This document shows positions 12,301 through 27,300 of a stretch of 64,000 nucleotides of DNA, piece by piece. The stretch covers positions 57,256,616-57,320,615 of the forward strand of contig CM036756.1 in assembly GCA_020796225.1 (NCBI GenBank), given 5' to 3'. A program made the position numbers and the translations under genes. Source of the DNA: Arion vulgaris (Eukaryota > Mollusca > Gastropoda > Stylommatophora > Arionidae). The stretch's first letter is position 1. Each line of letters opens with the position of its first letter. Under the pieces are notes generated by a model. That model did not search any database. It was not told the DNA's origin and was given only the letters and a program-made list of their open reading frames with translations.

Positions 12301-15300
12301 TATTTTTCTTTGACCAACAGCACATGATGGGTGATGGGGTCAACTTCCTGATGTGGCTCTGGCACCCAATGGAGATTGGGTAGACCTGAGAGCCTTTACG
12401 GTCTGAAGGATGAATGCAATTGATGATAAGCTTACATTGGAATGCAAATTTATCTTTGCAAAGCAGATAGAAATACCTACAAATGGATATACGTGTAGAC
12501 AGTTGTTGGAACTACGAGGCGTGTTCAAATGAAAACGGGACTTGTGGATTTATTTTAAAAATATCATACGCAAATTAACAGTTTCAACGGAATTAAACAA
12601 AGCAACCACTTGTGAATAAGAATGCACCTGGGTTCATCAGAAAAATCTCCGTATGCATTTAGGCAAGCATCCCACTGTTTAGGTAGACGGCGAATGCCGT
12701 CCGAGAAAAAGGTGCGTGGCTGCTCACTGAACTATGTGGTCACCGCTGTCTTCACGCTCTGCGCGCTGTTGAATCGCTGTCCCTTTAGTGCTTTCTTCAA
12801 CAGTCCGAACAAATGGAAATCACACAGGGACAAATCGGGACTATAGACTGGATGATGAAGAACTTCCCAATTCTTCTTTGCCAATGTTTCCTGCACAATT
12901 TTGCGATGTGCGGACGAGCGTTGTCAGCAGATCTTGCACTGCCAGGTCAGGCGCATATTGTTGCAACAGAAGAAGCCATAGCCTTGCTTGATAAAGCAGT
13001 ACTGACTGACCGTCGTCCGAGCATTCATTCGCTTGCAGAAGAATTCCATATGTCAATTGGGACAGCCCACATGGTTGTTTGGAAGAAATTGAACTATCGG
13101 AAGGTGTGTTCACAGTGGGGTCCACGGATGTTGACTGACCACCATAAGGAAGAACGGATGGGGTGGAGTTTGAACCACTTGATGCGTTACAGGACAGAGG
13201 GTGATGCATTTCTGTTGAGCATTGTGGCAGGTGATGAATCGTGGTGCCACCACTATGAACCGAGCAGCAAAATTGACAGCATGCAATGGAAACATCCAGG
13301 TTCACCAAAACCCAAAAATTCAAGACACAGGTTTCTGCTGGGAAGGTTATGGTGACCGCATTTTTTTTACCATGAAGGGCTTTTGTTGACGATTTTAAGG
13401 GACCTGGTGTCAACATCAATGCCGCCCATTATAAAGACACTTTAGACAAGCTGCATAAGGCCATCAAGGCTAGCGACCAGGCTTTCTAAGGTGTGATTCT
13501 TCTTCACGACAACGCTCGTCCGCACGCCGCAAAAATTGTGCAGGAAACATTGGCAAAGAAGAATTGGGAAGTTCTTCATCATCCAGTCTATAGTCCCGAT
13601 TTGTCCCTGTGTGATTTCCATTTGTTCGGACTGTTGAAGAAAGCACTAAAGGGACAGCGATTCAACAGCGACACAGACGTGAAGACAGCGGTGACCACAT
13701 GGTTCAGTGAGCAGCCACGCACCTTTTTCTCGGACGGCATTCGACGTCTACCTAAACAGTGGGATGCTTGCCTAAATGCATACGGAGATTTTTTCTGATG
13801 AACCCAGGTGCATTCTTATTCACAAGTGGTTGCTTTGTTTAATTCCGTTGAAACTGTTAATTTGCGTATGATACTTTTAAATAAATCCACAAGTCCCGTT
13901 TTCATTTGAACATGCCTCGTATTTAACATATACAGTATAAGAGACTTAGACAGTGAAGATCTCAAAAATCAGGTTGCATTGTAGCGGGTGATTTTTACAG
14001 CCTTTTATGCCCGTGTGTTGCCAGGACTCACAAGGGGAGCAAAGAATGGTAACACTGCTACCTACAATGTGACTGAGGTAGAGGCCTAGGGAAGCTACCT
14101 AGTAAATAAAAGCATTACAGAAATTGGATGTACTTGTAGGTACATAAATGGCACAGCATACAATCGCTCTTAGGTTTAGATCACATACAGATTACAAAGA
14201 GTGGTTTTAACAAATGATCAATATGGAGCGTTTAAAAAGAAGAAGTAGACAGCCATTCAAAAACATGGGGGTGCCAGGAACCCTGTGTACAAGGAGATAA
14301 GTGGAAGAATTTCATAGTAGTTTCACTTGCTCAGTTATTACTGTTTGAGTGACTATCATGAGTCAGTAGCTTGTCCTGATCAGAACTTTGCCACTCTAAC
14401 AATCTTTCTGAAGTTTTTTTCTCATAGGCCAGATTATTATGACCTCTGCTGCTGTGATTCTGAAATCAGCAGCCACATCCTGAAACCATCATCTTGATGG
14501 TCTTCCTCTTCTACTCTTTGTTGGGATGCCCCGGCCCTAATAGTCTTCTCCAACCCTTCTTGTCATTTTATATATCCAAAATACTTCAATTTTATCATTC
14601 TTATGTGCAGCATAAACCAGTGTTCTTTGATTTTAAGTTCCTTCTGTATATATATATATATTTGTTCTCATCTCTGTACATGGTATTCAGAGGACTCTTC
14701 TGTAACACTTATATTCAAAAGCACCTATGTGCTTTTTGACTGCCTTGTAAAGCGTCCATATTTCACACCCAGTTTGAGTGATCACACACTGCTATTTCTC
14801 TCTCTCTCGTGATCACCGCCCAGACCAATGTACCAGACCTACCCATAAATTCTATTCATGTGAAAATCTGATTCATGCAGCCTTAGCATTGGTGTGTTTT
14901 ATATCACATCTTCCGCACCATTTGAAGCTCTGGTGCTTATACTTTGCGATGTGTCGGTTTCAGCCAGCGTTTGCTCGGTTCGCTCTCTGTTCTGTAGCCA
15001 TCTAGTGTTTTTTACGTTGTAGGGTAGCTAGCCCCACACCCAACCTCCTTAGTCGCCTCTTACAACATGCATGGCAGGTAACAGTGGTTCTATTCTTTGC
15101 ACCTCAATTTGGGCCCCGGTAACCACTCATTCGACACTGTTATTTGACTCACTTCTACCAAAAGAAAGACTAATTGTGTGCAGATTTATTTTCTAGACAT
15201 ATTTTATCCTTAATGTAATTTAAACAAAATGTATGTCTTATATTCATCTCAGTCTTGCTAAAAGCCAACAACTGGACCAGGATGGCTTGATAGATATATT

Positions 15301-18300
15301 CACACAGTATGGAGATCATTTGTACAGCAAAGGAGACCATGATAGTGCTATTGATCAGTATATCAAAACTATTGGCAAGCTTGAGGCTTCTTATGTTATT
15401 CGGAAGGTAAAAACTGTCCCTTTTTTTCCTGTATTTTAAGACTTACTTATTTTTGACACCAAGTGGTTGGGAAACTAATTTTGATTTAGGAAGGTTGAGG
15501 AAATCATGTTGATGCAGGTTGGTATGGGAAGTATGTTAAAATAAGATGGTAAAGAACAGGTCATCCAAAAGGGGGACCTCAGAGATAACAGAGGCTACTA
15601 AAATCACTTTATGAAGTGCACACAAAAGCCTGTTTTATAAATCTCTTCTTATCCTGATGCTGTGAGACAAAACAGGATTAGAAAAAAAAGCAGAATCTGG
15701 CAATCATGTGGTAAAATTACAGTACATGTCCATGGTCACAGATCATTACAAATACACATTAAAGAATTATTCAGTAAATGACTTGGGGAATACGTTCTTG
15801 AATTTTTACACATCTGGTTTTCTGTTTTATAAAAAGAAGAATGTGGTGTAGATTTCATATGGGATTTGTACATGGTATTTTCAAACTTGATGCAATCTTG
15901 CATCTTTATTATATCTCATAGTTAATATTAATTATTTATCCACAGTTTTTGGATGCACAGCGCATACATAATTTGACAAAATATCTGCAAGCCCTGCATA
16001 AAAGTCAAGCTGCCACTGAAGAACATACAACTCTACTTCTAAATTGCTATACAAAACTGAAAGATGTTTCTAAACTGGATGAGTTTATTATGGTAATGCA
16101 TTTCCACTTTTATTTCAGTGCACCTTTTATGATTTGAAGAGTTTTACTTTGTGTAAAAGTGAAAAGTAAAGAACTTGTGTCAATAACATCAGTACTACTT
16201 TATCAATTCGTGCCAAAGGCACGTTACCCCTTAGTTACACCGTTATGGCTCAAGAATATAAATCAGAAGTTCAACAATCAGACTTATGCTTGTTTGTTTG
16301 AACATTATTTTTACAATAAATATGAATGAATGAAAATCGGGACACATCTTTATAAGATGTCACCATCATCTACCACAGTAAACGGGTTGTCGCTCTTCTA
16401 GGTACTACTTATATGTTCAGTAGTTTGTCATTGCTTTATGAACGGTGAGGTCTATTTTTACAGTTCGTAAAAATTCATGGGCACAAATTTGCTTCCAAAC
16501 TGCATGCCGCTCAGTTTGAACAAAGTTCTCTTCGGTTGTGATCAAGCTCACTACCGCTAAGCACAGGCGCCCCCACACAATAACTATGCATAAAAAATTA
16601 TGTTTTCAAATATTTTATTTGAAGAAATTATTTGTTTCACTTTGATACAAACAGTATAATTATTATTAGCAAAATCTAGATAAATTATTATGAATTTGGA
16701 AGTAAAAACACTTGTTACAATGTAGAAAGATGATCTATCTGTGATTTTTTATTATTCAGACCAAGAACAGGGAGGTGGACTTTGATGTAGAGACCGCCAT
16801 CAATGTTTGTCGTCAGTCTGGATACTGCAAACATGCACTTGCCTTGGCAGAGAAGCACAGAAAGCATGAACATTACCTTAAAATTCAGCTGGAAGACATC
16901 AAAGATTACCAGCGAGCACTGCAGTACATTGGGAAACTAGATTTTGATGCAGTAAGTTTATTTACTTGTTAGCTATGTCATGATGGGGAGAGCAGCAGTA
17001 GCATAGTTGTTGGTGAACTCGCTTTTTAGTCTAGTGGTCCAGGTTCAATTCCACAGGGGGCCTGGAATATTGTTTTGACCATAACGGCGCTCAGGTCAAC
17101 ATAGCCTTGATTGGGTATCAGGAAAAGCACTGGGAAGTAATGGCGGCCAGCATGATGTTGACCACATCGTCCATCCTGTGCCGGCGGTCAGTGAAAAAAT
17201 ACAGACGTAACACTGTATTACCCAATATAGTTATAAAAATGGTTTCTTTACTTTTACAGAAATCCCTTATTTCAGGGTAGGTGAGATCGAGTTCATAGTC
17301 CTATCGGAGACGTACGATAAAACATAGATCTAGTGTTCATCTTGAACACATAAAAGAATCGTTGGCAGTTCAAAATCCAGAAAAGCAGGCTGAAAAGCCA
17401 CTGCCCTTACAAAATTAATTAGAAAAAGATTCAAAGTAAAATCCCTACAAAATATCTTCACCATCTTCAAAATTACATCGGGTACCCTCGCCAGTGCTAC
17501 GGAGTGTGTGCACTGCCGCTGAGATCTTCCTTTGTAAGAAAGAGATCGGATCACACATGGCTACTCATCAAAGTGCAATGATGATAGTCCAGTCAATTCC
17601 ATGATTCCCTCCATGAGTTGAGTTGTTTTGTTCATTAGCCACAGTCTCTCCAAGTATGCCTCCTCAGAGTATTTTATATCTTCTTCTTTCTCTTGCGTTC
17701 GCTCACTGTGAATTCAGGCGCAGTCAAGGCCTCTTGTGGCACCTCATACTAATTTTTGCCTGAAGACCTGCTTTCCTTTTTTTATCAGTGTCCCCCCTCC
17801 ATGCAGGCGGGCCTTCTCCAACTTCAGAGGTAGAGTATTTTATATATCCTCCATGTTAATGCAACTTCTCTCAGATCTTGTTCTGTCTCTCTTCTGAATG
17901 TCCTATTATATGTAGTATTGCTTTATTAATTTAAATTCAGATAAATTCAGTGAATTCATCTAGATTCATCTAGATCATAAATTCATATAGATCATATGAA
18001 CTTTGTTTATTGTAGTATCTAAAATGACATTTTTTTCTATTTGTCTACTAGGCTGAGAGTAATTTGAAACAGTACGGGAAGATTTTGATGAATAATGTTT
18101 CTCAGGAGACAACTGACCTTCTCAAACGTCTGTGTACTGACTACAAACCAAATGACAGTGAGTAGCACTTGATAGAAATTTATACCTAATACAATTCAAT
18201 TATATAAATAGAAGAAAAGGATAGGAAAACTAGTCATGACAGAGATGAAGTGTCTATGCAGAATTCTAGGAGTATTAAGAAGAGACTGGTTTAGAAATGA

Positions 18301-21300
18301 AGACATCAGGAAAAAGTGGGTACACCATCAGTACTTAACTTTATCAAGAAGCAACAAATTAAACGGTTTGGCCACATAAGCAGATTACCAACAGACAGTG
18401 CTCCTCAAAGAGCAATGCTACTCCAATACATTGGATGCAAAGCAAAAAGTTGTCCACGTATAAGATGGACATCAGAAATAACATAGGCGATGAAAAACGA
18501 TGTGCATGAAGCACACACAAAAGCCCTTACTATAAATCTCTTCTTTTTCTGATGCTGTGAGCCAAAACAGGATTAGAGAAAGATTAAAATGGTCCGGCAT
18601 GCAAACTACATGACCTGCCCAGTATGTCTGTGACTGCATCAGGATCATGTAGATATTAGTAAGATCTGCACTGTTGAGGACAATGGCATCTGAGATTTAT
18701 CTTGTCATCTCGCCTGTGTGTTGCCAGGGTTCACAAGGTAAGCAAAGAATAGTAACGCTGCGACCTACAAGGCAGGTCGTAAAGGCGACTGAGTTAGAAG
18801 CCTAGGAAACTACCCTAGTAAATAAAAAGCGTCACAGAAATCGAATGTGCTGACCTACTTGTAGGCTCATAACTGGCACAAAATGCAATCGCTCTTAGAC
18901 TCTGATCACACACAAACAACAAAGAGTGGTTAACAAGTGGTCAATATGAAGCGTTCGAAGAAGAAGATCTTGCCAGCTTATGTTCATCACCTTTCTTAGG
19001 CAGACTGTGTAAAAGTGATTTAGTTTCTTGACATGCCACTGATACACATTCAAGGATTTTATTAATTATATTCATGGACACATACAATTCTTGATATGGT
19101 TTTTATCAAATGCATCATTCTGTACAGAATATATAATAATATTTCAGGGCCTTTGATTGACCAGAATATCTTAGAAGGTGAGTAGATATTAGAGTAAGCA
19201 CTTATTTTTGATGTACTAGATGCATGTTGGAGATATCACATTAGAAACATTGTCTATTTCTTACTGCCCACTGTAAAATAAACACATCATTCCAAAGCAG
19301 CACTGACTATATGTTGTGTATAGCAGTATTGTTTACATTATTGTTACTGCTTTGATGTGATGGTTTATGTACAATAATTGTTATATCTGTGGCTATTTGT
19401 TCTGATGTTGTGATTGTCTCAATAGTGAAACCAGTAAAAACAGTACTGTAGTTTTACAATGTAATATAACAATACACAGCTGACGTTTCACCACATATAA
19501 GAAGTGAGTTTCTTCCCTTCAGGTGTATCCTTTACTTGATAAACCTTTTTTGGTCAAAACGTCACTGTGTGTATTAATTGCTTTTGTTCTTTGTAAAACT
19601 ACAGTACTTTGTTTTACATGTTTCACAATTGCTACATAGTTTTACTGCAGTCTTCCTTTATATTGATTTTGTCAATACAAAAAATACAAAATCTTAGTCA
19701 TAGACTAACAATCCTTACAGCCCATCCTATAGCTGTATTATTTAGCAAATGTTGGTGTGATAATACTTAATTTTATAGCTTTCATTGTTGTGTACTAATA
19801 TAAAGAAGGAAGTTTCTTAATATTCTTATTAAACGACCAGTGTGTACACTAAAGAACGTACTATTAGCATAAGTATAAATGAAATATATTATCGATACCA
19901 ACTTGTCTGAGAATTATTGAAAGTAACATAAATATATTGTACTGTATTACTTTTGTACCACTATACGTTACATAGAGTGTTCAAACAATTTCTCCATACC
20001 GCACTATCCTGGACAACTCTCTAAATCTCTTCTATGAAATTTAGTCAAATATTTCTCACCTCTCTCGGTAAAGTTTTTTCAGGGTTTCCCTAGGACATCC
20101 TACTTTCTTGATCCATTTGCCTCCCACTTCATTGTCTGTTTTGTGATTCTTTGATCATTTCTTCTCAGAGTATGCCCAACATAACTTACTTACATCAGTT
20201 ATTACTAAAGGTTGACCAGACATTTCTCTCATTTCAGCACCTCAACTGAATTCATCCAGTTTTATATTCCTTTTTTCCCCAGACATTTTAAAATGAATTT
20301 AATTTACTTTCTATATCTTTAGTCATTTTATAACTCAGCAAGCATATGTTAGGATTGTTACAACATTGGAATTTAAATGCGTAATTTAGTTTTAAAACTG
20401 CATCATTTTGAGTTTCTTTTTTATTTGGACTTTTAAAAGCTGATGTTGTTTTGACAATTAGTAGCATAATTTTTTTTTTTTTTGGTTTTGGTATCTCCCG
20501 GACAGTCAAAAGTGCTACCCAAATAGGTGAACTGCTGTGTTATTTTTATAATTTTTTAATCCAGCCTGACATCTGCATTACTTGTCATAGGTGTCTTCAT
20601 TACATTTGTCTTTCTTAGTTTATCTGCGGTCAAACTTTTGACGCTATGGATGATAAGTTGTTTGTTTTTTCTTTGCATATCTTGGTTGTTTTTACTTAGC
20701 AAGGCATGCAATATCATCTGCAAAATCCTGTTATATAAACATGGACATAAATTAGAACATGCAAATAACGTCTAAACAGTTAAATATTATTGAAATTACA
20801 CTTTTATTTGGTCTCTGGTTGCTTTTGTAGCTGGGCATCCTTATGTTGATTGGTTTATGGAATTATTATTTTTTCTTTTGTTGGTATATACTTTATTTCA
20901 GTCTTCCATATTATCTATTGCTCGCTCGTATAATGTTTCTTTTCCATTTTTGTATTGTCATTTATATTGTACAGTAAAACTTTGATTAACCATCACTTGT
21001 TTAACCGTCAGTTTCTGTTATCCGTCATCATATTTTAAAATGCGTTAGTATCAACAAACAAACAGACATCTTTAAAATTGTCCATGAATTATTTTTACAC
21101 CCTACTGTCTAAAGCTGGAAGTGACTGTACTTTATGATGGCGGAAGTGACTAATCGTCAGTGGCTTTGAAAATTTAAATGATGAAATTGTTTCTACTGTG
21201 ACTACCATTGAAGAAGAAGAAAGTGATGAGATGAAGGATCAGTTTTAACCAAAATCTACAACTAGCCACTCAGATGCAGAAACAAGGTTATCAAAGTGCA

Positions 21301-24300
21301 TCAACCGGTTTGAAATGCTAGAGAGGCAAATCAACACAGATTCTACTTTTGCGTAAGATAGGAACATCACTGCATAGAAAGCTCAAGCCTCAAAGACACA
21401 GAAGAAGATGACAGATTATTTTTAAGTAAAGTAGATTTATAGTATTACAATACATTCCTGTACATTACTACTCATATTGAAGTTTGTATTGATTGTTTTG
21501 TAAAATTAAATATAATATATATATATATGTATTAAATATCACTTTTAAGGATTTTTTTTTCATTTTCGTCCCAGCCTGCAGTGAAATCACATTACTGCAC
21601 ATATGTATTAACAGATTTCTGTCATTCCGGTTATCCGCCACAGCCCTGGTCCAGACGGTGACGGTTAATCAAAGTTTTACTGTAATTTACTTTCATTATT
21701 TGCAGACCTGTTTAGTCTTCTGTTTCTTTTAATGTAGACTCTTAAAGGCTACAATTGTTGTGATTCTGTTTGATGAAAGGTCGAAACAGATTTCTTATCT
21801 TCTTCTAAATAAATTGTTTTCTAAGAGCTTAGTTAAACATTCTTATTAAGTTACAAATTTAAAGACTGTATATATATATCCGCTAGATAAGTGTTTTTTT
21901 AAATTGAATTGTCCGATTGGGAATAAACCCGTCAAAAATCTTGGAGGCGGTCTGGCCTCCAGATTTGTATATGAGTGGATTTACCTGATATCCAAAATCA
22001 GACTCTCAGCTATGAATAAATAGCCCCACTAGCTTGTGGGAGCCTTGGAGAGGCAAAGGCTATGTGAGTAAACCCAAACAGAAAATCCAGAGTGGAGTCC
22101 CAATGGCGGGCGGGCATCATGTGATGCCCTACCGGCAGCTCCTGTAGTTAAACTGATACCAAAATGTTGTACTTTCACTTCTCTGGACTTATCAGTAAGG
22201 TCGAGAGGAGGTAGTTGACGCTTGGGCAACTCAGCTGCTCTATAAAAATTGCCCAGGCATGTGTCACAGAGATCACTTCATGGTCAACTTTGTTTCTGTA
22301 TACAATATCTGATGGTAAGACCGCATCTCCAGTATAGAAATCCTGGAAAGTGCTGGCATAGCTCAAAAAAAAAAGAAGGAAAACACCATCACATATGTAC
22401 GCAAAAGAGAGGCCATCCTATGTATCATCTCGTTTACTTGCAGCAGGTCATTACAGTCACAACCGACTTTGTGATTCAGCACAAAACAAACTTTGGGCCA
22501 CAAAACCTATTGTCTCCTGAGACAAAGGGGCCAATGATGATGATATATACATATATCTTTTGTGGAAATCTCTTCCAGACTATCTCCTTGCTAAAATGAA
22601 TATTTAAAAATGAATGTAAATACGAGTTACTATTGCTGTTATGGTGATAGTTCTGCCCTGTTTATACCACAATAACAATATCATTTTTAAGTGGCCAGAT
22701 ATGTTGATTTTTCAGGATTCCTTCCTGCATTTGCAGCTATTATTATTCAATCTAGTGAGTATTTTGGCTTGCATGGGGCCAAACTTTTTAAAAAGCTTCC
22801 ATTATGAATATTTTAAAATCAAGATATACAGTAAACACATTTAACCCCTATTTTAAAAAAAATCATGATCCATTCTTACTGTGCACTGTGTGTGATAATT
22901 TAATAAATTAAATAGAAAATCTGTTTTAGAGTAATACAACAATAAATAAAAAGAGAACAGGTACTAGAGCCAAGGGAAGACCAAGGAAAATATGGAGAGA
23001 CAATATCAAGACCACACTAAATAAACACTGATATAATACAACAAGGGTGACTCATCTGGCCCTGGAATGAAAATTAAAACTCCTACCCCTACGCTTAACA
23101 GCAAGAGTGGACAACCAATTCCATCATCCAGCTGGGGAAAAAAAATAGACCCTTACAACAATGATAGATTTGTTGACAAAATTAAGCTGTAGACAATCAT
23201 AAATTTCTTTATATTTTAGAGTAATTACCCTTACAACAATGATAGATATGTACACAAAATTAAGCTGTAAAGTATCATACATTCTTGACATTTTAGAGTA
23301 TCTCTCCCTTGTCTTTTAGGCTCCAGCTAGGGTGTAGGCCCTCAACCAACTCATGCTAGTTCATGGTTAGCTGGATTTTGTAGCAAAAGATTTTTATTGT
23401 ATGGGGTAGCCTGCCCCAAAATGAATTGACAGTACGTGGGGAACATTTTAGAGTAATTATCCTTACAACAATAATAATGTAGACAAAAATTAATTAAGTT
23501 GTAAACTGTCATAAATTCTTGACATTTTAGTCTCTCTCTCTCTCTCTCTTTCTCTGCTTTAGGTCCCATTTGGGACATATGCCTTCAACCAACTCATGCT
23601 TTTTCCATGCTTTTTCAACGAGATATATGTAGACAAAAAAATTAAGCTGTAAACTGTCATAAATTCTTGACATTTTAGAGTCTCTCTCCTTGCCTTTAAA
23701 TCCCCAATTGGGCTGTAGGCCTCATCCAACTGATGCTTCATAGTTATGGTTAGCTGGATTTTCTAGCAAAAGTCTTTTACCAGATGGGGTAGCCTGCCCC
23801 GAGCCGAATTCAACAGCATGCCGGGGACATTTTAAAGTAACAATGAGATATATGTAGACCAAATTAAACTAGACAATCCTTAAATTCTTGACATTTTATT
23901 GCAATTACCATTAAAACAATGATAAATATGTATGCAAAACTATAGTTGCTTCCCTTCTGCTTCTTCCTCAGTTTCTGTTCTTAACTCTTTCCACGCCCAT
24001 TTATTTTCTCAATTTTTAAGCAGTTAATTCAAGGGAAGTAAAAAAAAATTTTAAATTACGATCCCAACTACTCGGCAATAAATAAACATATATATATTAT
24101 TATATACTAAATTGAAGAAAACTGGGCAACCCATTAGAATAACAAGGTTGAAAAGTAGTATAAGTAAACCAGTAGAATAAAAATAGAAAGACTTTCTTAT
24201 AATGAAGCAATCTACCATGTCATGATAAAGTGCAAGAACTTCGTTGCTTCCTGCAGTGTGTCTTAAGCGTGAAGTTAATGCATGCTCTTTCTAGCACATT

Positions 24301-27300
24301 ATTTTGTTATTTAATGAAAATGTTCAGGAACTACAAAATGTTCCAAAATAGTAGCCTTAACTGAAGTTTAGTGAATTTGTTCAAGGTAAATTATGTTGCT
24401 GTTGTATTCCTTGCTTTATGCACCATGAACAGAATATTTATTATTTTTAATTTACCAATATATTTTATCATTCATCATATTCTCTTTGTGACTATAAAAG
24501 CAGATTTAAGTACTTTGCCTGTGACATGAGCATTTGGCCGGTTCAATCCCGGTAAGGTCTGTAGGCATAAAGAAAAATCCTAACCTTTTTCAGTTTCGGG
24601 GACTGCATAGTCATGCGCCAATAAATTCCTTAGGTTCATGTTCCCCTTGGTCTACACCGCCTTAAAAAGGGTATTGCAGGCAGCAAATGCAGTTTTAAAG
24701 GCTTGTGACTTGTTAAAAAAAAAAAAAGTCGGTAAGGAATCCATTTTCATACCATGTGGTACATTGGGGAATAAGGTGTTAGGTCCTAATTTTTTTGACC
24801 AATAACACACAATGGGGATGTGGTCAGCTGGTCTCGTGCTGCTGCCTTTTTTCCCAGTGTTTATCTTGTACCCAATTTAAGCCGGGTTGACCTGAGAGCT
24901 GTAACAGTCTAAAAAATGTCCACTCCCTCAGTGCATTTCAGTCCTGTTACCACACAGTCTATGAAGCAAGTGCGCTAACGCTACTCTCAGCTTGTGGTAT
25001 AATCTTAATCTTTGTAGATGATATCATTAATAATATTGTTATTACTAGAAAGCAGTCATCTTATTCTTCTTTTATCTAATCATGTTTTGCTTCACAGCAT
25101 CAGGGTAAGAATAGATTTATAGAATAGGTTTTTTTGTGCGCTTTATAAACTGTGTTATTTCTCCCTGACTCTCCCTGTTATCTCTGAGTTCACCTTTTGT
25201 GTGGACTGCCTTTTGCTTTGTATCTACGTTATTGGAGTAACATTGCTCTTTGAGGTGCACTGTCTGTTGGTAATCTGCTTTTGTGGCCAAACTATTTAAT
25301 TTGTTGTTTCTTGATGAAACTCACTACTGACGCTGTCCCCACTTTTTCCTGATGTCTTCATTTCTAAACCGGTCTCTTCTTTATACTCCCAGCATTCTGC
25401 ATAGACACTTCATCTCTGTCATGACTAGTTTTCTTCTATTGTTTATGTCAGCATCCAGGTTTAACACTGATAGCATAATGTTGGGAGAAAGATTGTGTTG
25501 AACAATGCTCTTTTAGTGTTTGTGGTGACATGTTTGCATTCATATACTTTGCTAATAGAACATTTTGTAATGTTTTTTGTGACTAGCAAGCAGTCATATT
25601 TGTTGTGTTTTGGTAAACCTAATAATGTTCTTTATGACAAGCCAGCAAGATTATTCTTTGTTAATGGCAAATTTAATGATTCTCTTTGTGACTGACAGAA
25701 AGTAATATTATTTGTGAAGGGCAGACTTAGTACCTGATATTTGTTAATGGTAAATTGAATGATTCTCTTTGTGATGAACAGAAAGTAACATTCTTTGTGA
25801 AAGGCAGACTTAATACCTGATCTTTGGTAGAGAAGCCCTGTCTAAAACTACCCTGCTGTGAAGCAAGAGATTTTATATTTTTGTGACACCTATATCTTGG
25901 GATTGATGTTGTCTTTAGCAAACGATTATCAGATGATTAGAGAAGTACAGTCTAGATGACATTTTATGATGCAGAGGAATGAAAGACAGTATAGTAAGAA
26001 AGTCATGCTTTTAACGTAACTACTTAAAGCATGACATTGAAGATACCTGCTGTCTCTGGGTTGATTTCATGGCTAAAATACAAAAGGTGATGCATGCAAT
26101 GATAATAACAGACTCAATGAGTATGCCTAAGAGGATTGATGCATGCAAGCTTTGTACTTAATGGGTCATCGACATTCAACATTCCTGCATCTGGACATAC
26201 AGGTATGAAGGCCATCTTCAAATTTGCATCTGGGACCCTAGCCGGTGCTACAGTTTGTGCACTGCCACTAGGTCTTCCTGTCTAAAAATGATATTGGAGC
26301 ATGCAATAGTTATTTTCTGATGTACAATGATTATGGTCCAATCAATCAATCATACATTCTGATTCAAAGATTTAATACATTCTCTATGACTGACAAACTT
26401 AACGTAATACATTCTCTATGACTGACAAACTTAATATAATACATTCTGTATGACTGACAGACTTAATATAATACATTCTCTATGACTGACAAACTTAATG
26501 TAATACATTCTCTATGACTGACAAACTTATATAATACATTCTTTTTGACTGACATACTTAATATTATACATTCTTTATGACTGACAAACTTAATATACAT
26601 TCTGTATGACTGATACTTAATATAATACATTCTCTATGACTGACAAACTTGATACATTTTGTGTGATTGAAATGCTTAATACATGCATTTTGACCATCAT
26701 ATTTAATACATTCTGTGTGTCTGACAGACTTAATATATTATGTGTGGTTAGTAAGCATAAAACATATGTGTGATTGGATGAGCGAGTTGAATATTTAGAA
26801 TTAAATTTTAAAAATTATAATTACAATTAAAATGTAAATACATTCTATGTGATTGGAAGACTTGAATTATATACTATTATGCTCCAAAAATGCATGTTTT
26901 AGTTGCTAGATTCTGTACCTCTACTAATTTCCCCATGTACCTGCTTTTAACACATTTAGCTACAGCGAATCACTCACTGTACTAGAGATATTATCCTTTA
27001 CGACACTGAGTTCATTCTAATAGCCAAACTTCATATCATAATAAAATAAATGACCCATGTATTAAAGCACTTTCCGCATGGTACAAGATTTTAATTTACT
27101 ACCGACAATTGTTGAAGTCTCTTAAAAGTTTGAAAACTTCATTTTTGTAATAAACTTTTTTTAGAGTGAAAAAAGTGAGTTGCACCATAGTATGTTTATT
27201 AATAATAATTTTAGTCTGCATTCTTTATCATATTTAGTGCAATTTTGTGAATGCTTCTACTTTGTTCATACTAGATCATTTTTTATGAAAATGTTTCATG

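Noticed and set aside
12813..12945. Apparent N-terminus of the mariner transposase reading frame
   Set aside because: This stretch is antisense sequence of the inverted arm; homology to transposase begins only at about 12945, so it was not counted as protein.
12841..13419. Long minus-strand frame opposite the mariner transposase
   Set aside because: Shadow of the plus-strand pseudogene; no motif of its own.
22029..22229. Host gene exon in the GC-richer block
   Set aside because: No conserved protein motif and no convincing splice pair; more likely old retroelement sequence.
23351..23741. Two similar minus-strand frames as a duplicated gene
   Set aside because: They arise from the compound tandem repeat; the shared peptide is the translated repeat unit.
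26345..26680. CRISPR array
   Set aside because: Repeats are head to tail without unique spacers, in animal intronic DNA: a minisatellite.
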